Shown here piece after piece: positions 23,201 to 33,015 of a stretch of DNA of 64,000 bases. The stretch is taken from assembly GCA_007258455.2 (NCBI GenBank), contig VDFB02193867.1:571086802-571150801 (forward strand), read 5' to 3'. This stretch comes from Sequoia sempervirens. Taxonomy: Eukaryota; Streptophyta; Pinopsida; Cupressales; Cupressaceae. Every line of letters begins with the position of its first letter. Position 1 is the first letter of the stretch. A program made the translations under genes and the position numbers. The notes beneath the pieces were generated by a model that ran no database searches, was not told where the DNA came from, and saw nothing but the letters and a program-made list of their open reading frames with translations.

Positions 23201-25276
23201 TCCTTCGAAACTTTCAAGCAAACGTGCTAGAAGCCAGGGTACACACTAGAAAGCACACAACAATGGAACAAGGGTATGGACATCCCTCAAAGTGTTACAG
23301 GGTAGAATACAGAGAGGAATACAAGGAAAGCTATGTCGTAGTTGAAGCAGGATAAGCACATAAAGGTTTTGTTGAAAAGGCCTAAAATCTCTGGATTAGA
23401 TGAAACTTGTCAGTATAAGGGAAATGGCAACCACCAGATTGGAGAATGGCTCTCGCCACGATGAACAAGCAAAGACTTGCAGATTTCATGCATTACCCAA
23501 CAAGGAATTTACGACAACAAGTGAAAGATGCAAGGTTGAGATCCGATGGTGGAGAACAAAGCAAAACTCCAACTAAATCTGAACCACACCCCGCCATATC
23601 ACGATCCCAACTTGCATCTTGGTGAGGTTGCGGGCTTGTGATGCGTGGCTCATGGTGGGCCCAGGCTAGTGGAAAGCATACGAGGGGCTTTAATGCTTAT
23701 AATAAACATTTTTTATTATGTGGCCTGGGTGAAATATTAAATTTTTTTGAAAGCTCATTTACTTAAGTTCAAGAGTAAGGTTAAAAAATTTCGCATGATG
23801 AGGTTTTGAATTTTTTTAAAAGGGGGCCCGATATAATCTTAAATGTCTTCTTATTTGTGAAATAAAGGGGACTTTCATTTGAATGTAAAATGATGGTGAG
23901 TTCCACGGGGAGAATGGATAAATATTCACTATTAAAAATGGTATGTCTTTGTTGGAAATGTAAGGTGAAATAGTGAATATAGGTGCACGGGTAAAATTCT
24001 TTTTCCCAATAAATTGGTAAATGTTCTACTTTTTGTGAAGTGAAATTAAAGCCTATAAGCAAATGTTTTAAACATTATGTGCAGCAACAGAAAGAAAAGA
24101 GCTGAAACAAAAAAATTCACGGGCACAAGGAGAATTTTCACTCAATTGCTAAATGGAATGGAATTCCATCACATGGGCTAATTTTCTGTTGCAAGACAAC
24201 TAACAACAAAGGCAGATAAAGAGGAAAATTCAGTTATACAGAGATGAGAGATGTTTTGAGCAGCTTGTTGATCGACGGTGGATTGAGTTTTCTAGATGGC
24301 ATCTATGTATCAAATTGATCTTAGGGATTTTCTTGTTTCTCTTTTATTCTCTTCTTCTCTCAATTGTAAAAACAAGGAAAAGGTTGGGATTCCAATTTTT
24401 GAAAGGTCTACAAGTCAGGAAGAAGCTATGGGTAGAACTGTAATGCTAGGATGATTGTAACTGAGTCATTAATCTGAAAGTGTGTGTTCTAAATTGTGCT
24501 TTTATGTTTATTTTAGCTGATAGTTGTCTCCATTTCTTAGATGTATTACTCTTTTGGATTCAATAATAAGATTATATGAGTCTTTTCATGCACATTTTCT
24601 GCATTAGAGTGATATATGTTGTTGCCTTCTATTATGAGAATAATTTAATTACTTTAATGAAGAACAAGTTGCATTTATTATTGCCTTTTGTTCAAAGGAT
24701 AGTGTAATTGCTTAAGCACATGTGACAAGAATACTATGTTTCAGGTGGATTTATAAGAAGAGTTATCAGATAAAACTTCAATGGTCTGGTTGTCATAATA
24801 TGATAACATTTGCAAGGATTTTCATAACATGTTCAACATTATAGGATGAATGTTGGTTATATGACTCCATAGCCCATTTTCTGGCAATGTTCAGGTGTTA
24901 TACTTCTGTTGTTTTTAGCTTGGTCACAAATCTTCAAAATTAAAAATCATTTTAAATCCCTAGATGTTGTAGTAATCTCATGCTCCAAATAGTTGATATT
25001 ACTGATGAACAGCCAATTCTATTCAGTATTATCCTATTATGTTGAGCTATTAAATGAGATTATCTGTTTTTGTTAATGTTGTTTATGATAATAGTGTAAA
25101 GATTGTAAAAGCATTAAGCGATCACCCTCCCGGGTCTTGTAGAGCCCGAAGTGTAGGAGGATTTTTAAAGTCCTTGTTAGTTGGTCCAGGTCCTTCGAGT
25201 TGCCCTTGATTGGAATTGGAAATTCCATAGGTAGATTAGAAGACCAACCTGGTTATAGTAAAAAAACAAACCAATA
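20278..25276 (+). repeat. G1 right arm: complete LTR in inverted (plus) orientation
   Basis: A 4,999-bp LTR running from TGTTAGCACTCTC (20278) to AAACCAATA (25276) on the plus strand. The minus-strand element should have its 5' LTR on the minus strand here. Only AAC separates it from the preceding U5 end CCAACA (20275), so the junction reads U5-end / AAC / U3-start. It is diverged from the left arm by many scattered substitutions and small indels, so the copies are old and not a duplicated read. Confidence 0.85.
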
Positions 25277-25281
25277 GGTCT

Positions 25282-26807
25282 CAAGCAAAAAGGTGTGATT
25301 TGGTTATTCAGAAGATTCCAGTGTATCAATTTATGTCCATGTTTCATGACAATATAGTGTATGAGTATGCAAGGCATACCCATAGAGCCCGATGGCTGGA
25401 CACGCAATTCAAGCTATGCAAGGAAACCTTTCCAGTTGGTAGCATAGTATCAGTGGTTGACTTTGTAGAGAACTACACTCTACGGCCACAGCGTGAGGTG
25501 TAGTCATAGTATTACAACTCCACATAGGTTTCTATATTTGTGCACATAGCATTCATTCTTGCAGCTAATACTACAAAGGACCAAAGGAGGGTATTGAGGG
25601 AGTATCACTTTTATATTAGTGATGATTGTACACATTCTCCAGAGTTCATGCAAGGTTGTTTCCAAATGTTCTATAGTGATTTGGCTCAAAGGGGCATAGC
25701 ATACAGTTGGGATATAATATGGTTGGATAACTGTGCAACATAGTTCAAGAACACGCACATGTTCTACTAGTTGTGCAGGATGCATCTCACTATAGGTGTT
25801 CAACATATGTGGAAATTTTGTGAGGTCGGGCATGGAAAGGGAGAGCATGATGGTGTGGAGCATGCATGAAAAGAGAATTAGCATGAGAAGAGTTAAAGTA
25901 TAAAGATAGTGAAAAGTTGACATATGGAAGATCAATCATTGAGTGGTGTAATGATTCGATGGGTCCAAGTAATGAAGGTACCTCTTCAGTTCTTAATTTT
26001 TTTGGTTGATGGATGATACTGACATTGCACCATATGAGGATTATTGTACACTAATAGGATCGTTTGAGCTACACTCTTTCCTTAGCTCAAATGGAAGTTC
26101 ATGGAGTATCAATACACGTAAGATAGCATGATTTTGTTCTTCATGTACACTGCAAGCCTGGAATGATTGTGAGTCATGGGAGTGGGTTGACAAATGGTTG
26201 ACAAGTTATCTTAGCCCACTTCACATGTATCACCCTCTGACAGCATTGGAACTAACACAGATGGAATCATCGGTCGACTTTGACCACATATCAGATCTAG
26301 TTCAACCAAGTAATATATCTACTTGCTTAGTTTTTGAAATTCCATATTGTTATCTTACTTTGTACTGTATTCGTAATGTTGACTAATTTCAAGAGATTTG
26401 CAGCTGCACATATCAATTCAAGGCATGTTTATGTAGTTATTGCAGATGAAGACAACGAAGAGGGAACAAAATATTACTTGTGTCATTATGTTGAGCCCAA
26501 AAATAAATTGGAATCCCTAGTTATAGATGGAGAAAACATCGAATACCCTACAAGCTCATTTTTTGTTACTAGAACATGGCTTAGAAGGTACCCACATAAT
26601 AGTGTTAAACAATGGCTATTTCAAGACTTTGACACACATCGTAAGATTCTTCATTAATCGAACCTTTTCATGGAATCCAATGTTCATTTGACCAAATATG
26701 GGGGTAGACCTTTGAACAAGACCTTGTGGAAGGTCCGCGAGTCTGACCATGAGGCAATACTTGACACAATAGAGAGTAGAGAAAACCCGGATGGTTCATT
26801 GGATTAA
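25282..26807 (+). pseudogene. gene A, 3' part: transposase-like domain and C-terminal exon
   Basis: Continues the frame broken at 6692. After the duplicated GGTCT it reads QAKRCDLVIQKIPVYQFMS, ARWLDTQFKLCKETFP and SVVDFVENYTLRPQ, then EYHFYISDDCTHSPEFMQ, WLDNCAT followed by FKN, and VGHGKGEHDG. The spacing of a WxD, a QFKN-like and an HGKGxxDG motif resembles a DDE-type transposase core. Stops occur at 25501, 25741, 25771 and later, several of them at former CAG codons. A GT/AG intron is likely at about 26311-26402. The last exon (26403-26807) has YYLCHYVEPK, SSFFVTRTWLRRYP, WLFQDFDTHRKILH and KTLWKVRESDHEAILDTIES, and ends with TAA at 26805. Whether this was a host gene or a DNA transposon is unresolved. 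Confidence 0.6.
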
Positions 26808-26946
26808 TTTGTAAGTATATGCACAATGGTTCTAATTAATTTATACTTGTATGCACGCTAATTTTTTTGATGCCAATGCTATCATCTTATTTTACTTTGT
26901 GTATCTGTAATTAACTTGGTAAACATTGATTGGTGTCCCCTTGCAG

Positions 26947-27474
26947 AAAATGCAAATTTATGAGCCATCCAAGAGAATCTCAGCCAGAAAAGCAATGCAA
27001 CATCCTTATTTTGATGATCTTGAAAAATCTCAATTATGATTTTAATCAATTACAAAAGTGTGTGTGAAGCTTGGTGAGGGAATTTCAAGTTATTCATTTG
27101 AATTTAACCTTATCATGAGCACCTATGATGTAGACATTATAAGAACATCTCAAATTTCAAGATATTCTATTCATGAGAGGTGTTGTGTGCAATAGGTATC
27201 TTGGAACTCCCAATGAAGATGTATGACCAGGAGTGACTAAGTTGAGAGACTACCATGCCTATCTATAAGTTCCTTCCATCTATTTTAATTTCATTTCCAT
27301 TTTGGATGTTGTTTCTTTTTCTTCTTTTACTTTGCGTATCTATAACTAAACTACTAAAAATTGATTGGTCTCTCCTTGCAGAAAATGCTGATTTATGAGC
27401 CATCGAAGAGAATCTTAGCGAAAAAAGCAATGCAACATCCTTATTTTGATGATCTTGAAAAATCTCAATTTTGA
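26947..27474 (+). pseudogene. B-type cyclin-dependent kinase pseudogene, exon fragments with duplicated last exon
   Basis: Three exon-like pieces of a CDK. 26947-27039, preceded by acceptor CCTTGCAG, reads [20 protein letters not shown] and ends FDDLEKSQL plus stop. 27382-27474 has the same acceptor and ends FDDLEKSQF plus stop. Between them, about 27196-27268 reads YLGTPNEDV, stop (former Trp), PGVTKLRDYHAY. The SQF ending and the WPGVxKLxDxH block match plant CDKB as I know the family; these kinases act at G2/M. The N-lobe, ATP site and catalytic loop are absent. The order (last exon, upstream exon, last exon again) and the matching sequence after each last exon show a partial tandem duplication of about 435 bp. 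It cannot encode a kinase. Confidence 0.75.
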
Positions 27475-29334
27475 TTTGAATCCATTATAAAAGAGTGTGT
27501 GAAGCTTTGTGAGGAAATCTCAAGTTACTCATTTGAAGTTAACCTCATAATGAGAACCTATGATGTAGACATTATAAGAGAATATCGAATGTATGAGTGA
27601 CATTGTAAAATACCTGTGAGAACAGAGTACATAAGGCATTGTAATGAAACTTACTTGTAATGAGATTTACTAAAATATTGAAATTTTGTGTAGCCGCACC
27701 AAGGTTATTGAGCAAATTTGGTTCATGGAAGTCTTAAGTTAGTTTTGTGTTTTGAGTTTTGGCAATTGAATAAGGTCATATTAGACCAATTGATTTATAA
27801 TGTAATAAGTCATGTTAGTTACAAAAAAAATAGTTAGGAACGATTGGAAAGATGTAGAATCATTTTTAAAATCTATTTAAAGCCTCTTGAAGGCTTAGAC
27901 ACAATGTAATTTTGCTAATAGAAGAAATTCAAAACCAAAAACAATATTTTCTCAATATTTTGTTGAGTTTTCATAACTTTCTTTCCCTTGTATGGACCCA
28001 TACAGGTCCTTCTTGCTCAGAAACCTTTTGCATTGTGTTGTAGTGTGAAGTAGATTTATTTTGCATCATTTTGGAGGTTCTAAGACAAAATATTGAGTGA
28101 GATCTCTTCAATACTTTGTTGCTCCCCTGATTTAACACCGTTTGCTTATTGAGGGTCTTCTAAAATGTGGATTTGACCCATTCCACTTTATGTTTCCATT
28201 GTTTCTTTTGGAATGGGTCATGAAAAGTGTATTCTAACTATACAGGGGATTTGGAAGGCTGAGAGGTTGTTTTGGTCAGTTTTGAGTGATGCCCTAGGGC
28301 TGGCCAGAGCAAAATGCATGTGAAAATGGAGGTTTTATGAATGGTTTTAGTGAAATTTTGATGGATTTGGCTTGGTAATGGTATATAATGTCTATGCAAA
28401 CCTAAATAGGTGTGTTGGAAAAAATTTCAAAGTTTGGAAAGCTAAGTTTATGGTAGATCTAGTAAAACCCTAGTTTTAGGTACTTTGTTTGGAAAAGTGG
28501 GGTAATTCTAGTAGCCTTTTAGTAGGCCAGTTTGTTGGTTCTCCATGATGGCACAAAGAAACTTATGGGGATATTTTGTGAATCTTGTAGTAGGAATTTG
28601 GTAAGTCTCTAATGATGATTTGTTGGCCTTTGTACGGCCTTAGCAGTAGGATAACTTCATTTGTTGAATATCGAAGGCTAGAAGCCTTTTGAGTGTGTTT
28701 TGAGAAATTGGGTGTTTTAGTGATCAAAGATTGGGTTCATTGTTTGATAATTGATTAGTTTATGTTGAAAAGAGTTCCTCCACCTTGAATTGCATCAATA
28801 ATCCCTCTAACATAATAAACCCCAAAACCCTCTTCTTTCACAAGTTAGTAAGGGTTTATTGAAAACCCATACTCCAAACCTTCCCACAGCCAATGAAAGC
28901 CTAAAACACCTTCGAAAAGGTCTACAAAAGCTTAAAATTTTAAGAGATATCTCTGCCCCCAAATATTTCTTCAAACCCTAGCACTAAACCACCATTTTCC
29001 ACTAAAAAATGCACCATTTGACATCTAGGGCATCACCTAAAAAGTCTCTATTTGCCTCCCTTGCACACATGTTTTATAACCCTAACTAATCTTTTTCCAT
29101 TGAGTTAGAGAAGCATACAGTGGGTGAAAGGCTTAATATGACATTTTAATTCACTCAAAACCCTTAAAATAGGGTATACAGACCGACCCTTAGTAATTGG
29201 CTTCTAAAATACACAAAATCACTTGAAATCCAACCAAACCAAAACTGAAACAGAGTTAAGTTTTCTCCCTACCAAATTCCATCAAAAAGAGAGCACAATC
29301 ACCCTATACGGAATCATACAATTCAAGGAAACAT
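27475..29334. other. non-coding AT-rich sequence with a weak inverted similarity
   Basis: No coding domain, LTR end or RNA gene recognised. The first ~130 bp repeat the sequence after the earlier CDK exon. A stretch near 28285-28340 (GTGATGCCCTAG and GTGAAAATGGAGGTTT) resembles the reverse complement of about 28980-29035 (GTGATGCCCTAG and GTGGAAAATGGTGGTTT), which suggests an old inverted duplication. Confidence 0.5.
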
Positions 29335-32300
29335 CAGATCCCAAAGTGAAAAAGGGTAGCAATCTTTGATGGGGTATTACTCGGAAACCATGGCACTTAT
29401 GAAATCTTTGTCTAAACCTACAAGATAATGTTGAGCCCCTCTACAATAACCTCTCTCGGTTTTAGTTATCTCAGAGTGGTTTTCCTGTTGTGTCTAATTT
29501 TCACTTGATGGAAAAAGTGTCAAATACAAGTAGTGGAAAGTTGCAAAGTGGTGCAACTTTCGTTCTGCAACTCGTGTGACCAAACAGACTATTTCAACAC
29601 ATCTGAATAGGTATTTTTATGCTAGGAATAGTCCTCTTTCGCACCCAAACATGTGGAATCGCTCTGAGCTACGGTCAACCAGATTGATCCCTTAAGGGTC
29701 CAAAGTGCAAAATGGCTGCAAAATTTGGCATGTTACTCGAATATCATGATTCTTAGAGACTTCTCGTCTGATCCTATGATATCACATTAGGCCCCTCTAC
29801 AATAATCTCTCTCGATTTTTGTTATCTCAGAGTGGTTTTCCCATGGTGTCCAATTTTTACTTGATAGAAAAGTGTCAAATGCAAGTAGTGCAAAGTTGCA
29901 ATGTGGTGCAACTTTCCTTCTGCAACTTGTGTGACCAAACAGACTATTCCAACACATCTAAATATGTATGTTTATGTTAGGCATGGTCCTCTTTCACACC
30001 TAAACACGCAAAATTGCTTCGAGCTACGTTCAACCAAATCAATGCCTAGAAACTTCTCACCTATCCTATGAGATCATGTTGGGCCCCTCTACAATAATCT
30101 CTCTTGGTTTTTGTTATCTCATAGTGGTTTTCCAATGGTGTCCAGTTTTCACTTGATGGAAAAGTGTCAAATGCAAGCAGTGCAAAGTTGCAAAGTGGTG
30201 CAACTTTCGTTCTGCAACTCGTGTGACCAAACAGACTGTTCCAACGCATTTGAATAGGTATTTTTACATTAGGCATGGTCCTCTTTCGCACCCAAACATG
30301 TGGAATCGCTCCAACCTATGTTCAACCGGATCGATCCCTTAAGGGTCCAAACTGCAAAATGGTTGCAAACTTCAACATGTTGTTACTCAAATACCGTGAT
30401 GCTTAGAAACTTCTTGTCTAATCCTATGTGATTGCATTAGGCCCCTCTACAATAACCTCTCTTGGTTTTTGTTAGCTCGGAGGAATTTTCACTTGGGGAA
30501 AAAGTTGTTAAATGCAAGTAGTTGAAAGTTGCAAAGTGGTGAAACTTTCATTTTATAGATCATGTTACCAAAAAGACTGTTCCAACACATCTAAATATGT
30601 ATGTTTATGCTAGGAATGGTCCTCTTTCACACCCATACATGCGGAATCACTCTGAGCTATGTTCAACCAGATCGATCCCTTAAGGGCCAAAGTGCAAAAT
30701 GACTACAAACTTCAGCATGATGTTACTCGGATACCGTGATGCTTAAAAAATTCTTATCTGATCCTATGGGATTGCGTGTGGACCCTCTACAATAACCTTT
30801 CTCGATTTTCACTATCTCAGAGACATTTTCCCATGGTGGCGAATTTTCACTTGGAGAAAAAGCTATCAAATGCAAGTAGTTGAAAGTTGCAAAGTGGTGC
30901 AACTTTCGTTCTGCAACTCGTGTGACCAAATGAACTATTCCAACGTGTTCAAATATGTATTTTTACACTAGGAATGGTCCTCTTTTGCACCCAAACACGC
31001 GGAATCACTCTGAGCTACGTTCAACTGGATCAATCCCTTAAGGGTCCAAAGTGCAAAATGGCTGCAAACTTTAGCATGTTGTTACTCAGATACCGTGACA
31101 CTTAGAAACTTCTCATCTAATCCTATGGGATTGCATTGGGCCCCTTTACAATAACCTCTGTCATTTTTCACTATATTGGAGGAATTTTCCTATGGTGGTG
31201 AGTTTTCACTTGGGGAAAAAGTTGTCAAATGTAAGTAGTTGAAAGTTGCAAAGTGGTGCAACTTTCATTCTACAGCTCATGTGACCAAACAAACTATACC
31301 AACACATTTGAATAGGTATGTTTATGCTAGGAAAATTCCTCTTTCACACCTAAATACATAGAATCGCTCTGAGCTACATTGAACTGGATCGATCCCTTAA
31401 GGGTCCAAAGTGCAAAATGGCTGCAAACTTCAACATGTTGTTACTCGGATACTGTGACGCTTAGAAAATTCTTGTCTAATCCTATGGGATCGCGTTGGGC
31501 CCCTCTATGATAAGATCTCTCAGTTTTCGCTATTTCTGAGGCATTTTCCCGTTGTGGGGAATTTTCACTTGGGGAAAAAGTTGTCAAATGCAAGTAGTTG
31601 AAAGTTGCAAAGTGGTGCAACTTTCATTCTACAACTCGTGTGACCAAACGGATTGTTCCAATGCATCCAAATAGGTACGTTTACGCTAGGCATGGTCCTC
31701 TTTCACACCCAAATGCATGGAATCGCTCTGAGCTACATTCAACTGGATCGATCCCTTAAGGGTCCAAAGTGCAAAATGGCTACAAACTTCAACATGTTGT
31801 TACTCGGATATCGTGATGCTTAAAAACTTCTCGTTTAATCCTATGGGATCATGTTGGGCCCCTCTATAATAACCTCTATTGGTTTTTTCTATCTTTAAGG
31901 AATTTTCTCATGGTAGAGAAATTTCACTTGAGGAAAAAGTTGTCAAATGCAAGTAGTTGAAAATTGAAAAGTGGTGCAACTTTCGTTTTGCAACTCGTGT
32001 GACTAAAAAAAATGTTCCAACGCATTCAAATGGGTATGTTTATACTATACATGGTCCTCTTTTGCACCCAAACACATGGAATCACTCTGAGCTACATTCA
32101 ACTGGATCAATCCATTAAAGGTCCAAAGTGCAAAAGGGAAGCAATCTTTGATGGGCTATTACTCGAAAACCATGATGTTTAAAAACTCTTCGTCTAAGCC
32201 TAAAAGATCACATTGGGCCCCTCTATAATAACCTCTCTCGGTTTTTGTTATCTTAGATTTTTTTTTTGTGGTGTCTAGTTTTCACTTGGTGGAAAAAGTG

Positions 32301-32465
32301 TCAAATGCAAACAGTGTAAAGTTGCAAAGTGGTGCAACTGTTGTTTTGTAATTCGTGTGACCAAAAAAATTACTCCAACACATCCTGATAGGTACGTTTA
32401 CACTAGGCATGGTCTTCTTTCACACCCAAACACACGGAATTGGTTCGAGCAATGTTCAACCAGTT
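29335..32465. repeat. satellite: nine tandem copies of a ~359-bp monomer
   Basis: The anchor GCCCCTCTACAATAA (or a close variant) occurs at 29435, 29791, 30083, 30441, 30781, 31140, 31499, 31858 and 32217. Spacings are 356, 292, 358, 340, 359, 359, 359 and 359 bp. Each monomer also has GTTGCAAAGTGGTGCAACTTTC, CAACTCGTGTGACCAAA and GATCGATCCCTTAAGGGTCC in the same order. The third interval is short by an internal deletion. ORFs in it, for example on the minus strand at 30061 and 30723, repeat with the monomer and are not genes. Confidence 0.95.
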
Positions 32466-32720
32466 TGATATCTTATGATGGCATGCAAAACAATTGAAAG
32501 AGAAATATATGCACGATAGTTGATTAGAATCCATTCTTGTAGAATGGTTTTACCTTTTATTAGAATCCATTTTTGTGGAATTATATTAAGTTCCAAGCAA
32601 CTTAGAAGTAGATTTCTAAAACAAGTCTGAACTTGCTAATATAAGGGTTTGAGTGTAATATGTTGAACTAGGCCATTCCACCTATTGTTCAGGATGTGTC
32701 TCGGTGATATGGGCCTGATT

Positions 32721-33003
32721 TGTTAGTGTAATTATTATTTAATTACGCTTGCATAAGTTTACTTAGGCATTACTTAATTCCTAGGTTTTAGGATCTTATC
32801 TTTATCTTATCGAGCTATCCTTTTGCTCAAGATAAGATTAGGTTTAGGAATCTTTGCTTTTATAAAGCAAATTATCTCTTGTAATTAATTGGTCTTTTCG
32901 AATATATCAAATTGCATGTTTTTATGCAATCTCTGCTTTTTCATTTTCCTCTTCCGTGGAAGGTAATTTTTAGGTTTGCAATCAGATCTTGGCAATTCTA
33001 ACA
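32721..33003 (+). repeat. 5' LTR of short-LTR element
   Basis: 283 bp, nearly identical to 34851-35134, with a TATA-like TATAAAG at 32871-32877. An inner palindrome-like segment around CTTATCTTTATCTTATCGAG and CAAGATAAGATTAGG is conserved in both LTRs. Confidence 0.93.
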
Positions 33004-33015
33004 TGGTATCAGAGC
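33004..33015 (+). promoter_or_regulatory. primer-binding site (tRNA-iMet type)
   Basis: TGGTATCAGAGC lies directly after the LTR terminus AACA. It is complementary to the 3' end of initiator methionine tRNA, the usual primer of plant Copia elements. Confidence 0.9.

Larger units (their letters stand above)
6693..25276 (-). mobile_element. G1: gag-bearing Ty3/gypsy-type element with inverted ~5-kb LTR arms
   Basis: An 18,584-bp insertion. The left flank ends GGTCT|TATTGGTTT (6688-6698) and the right ends AAACCAATA|GGTCT (to 25281), giving a 5-bp target duplication. Removing the element and one duplication restores an open frame in gene A. The left arm (6693-11492) and right arm (20278-25276) are long, diverged INVERTED copies of one LTR sequence. 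For example, 8117-8437 minus matches 23440-23760 plus, and 11150-11359 minus matches 20404-20613 plus. The interior (11493-12265 plus 16804-19774, about 3.7 kb once nested G2 is removed) reads on the minus strand: PBS, gag, then an acidic region. No protease, RT or integrase is visible, so it is probably non-autonomous. Both outer ends are U5 ends, which a normal insertion would not give. Confidence 0.85.

Noticed and set aside
6693..25276. G1 inverted arms as a sequencing or assembly palindrome artefact
   Set aside because: The arms differ by many scattered substitutions and indels, the left lacks ~95 bp near its end, and the interior is asymmetric, so it is not a fold-back read. Confirmation by spanning reads would still help.
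6693..25276. G1 as a DNA transposon with long terminal inverted repeats
   Set aside because: The interior has a retrotransposon gag and a PBS next to a TGTTGG...CCAACA terminus, and the duplication is 5 bp, all pointing to an LTR element.
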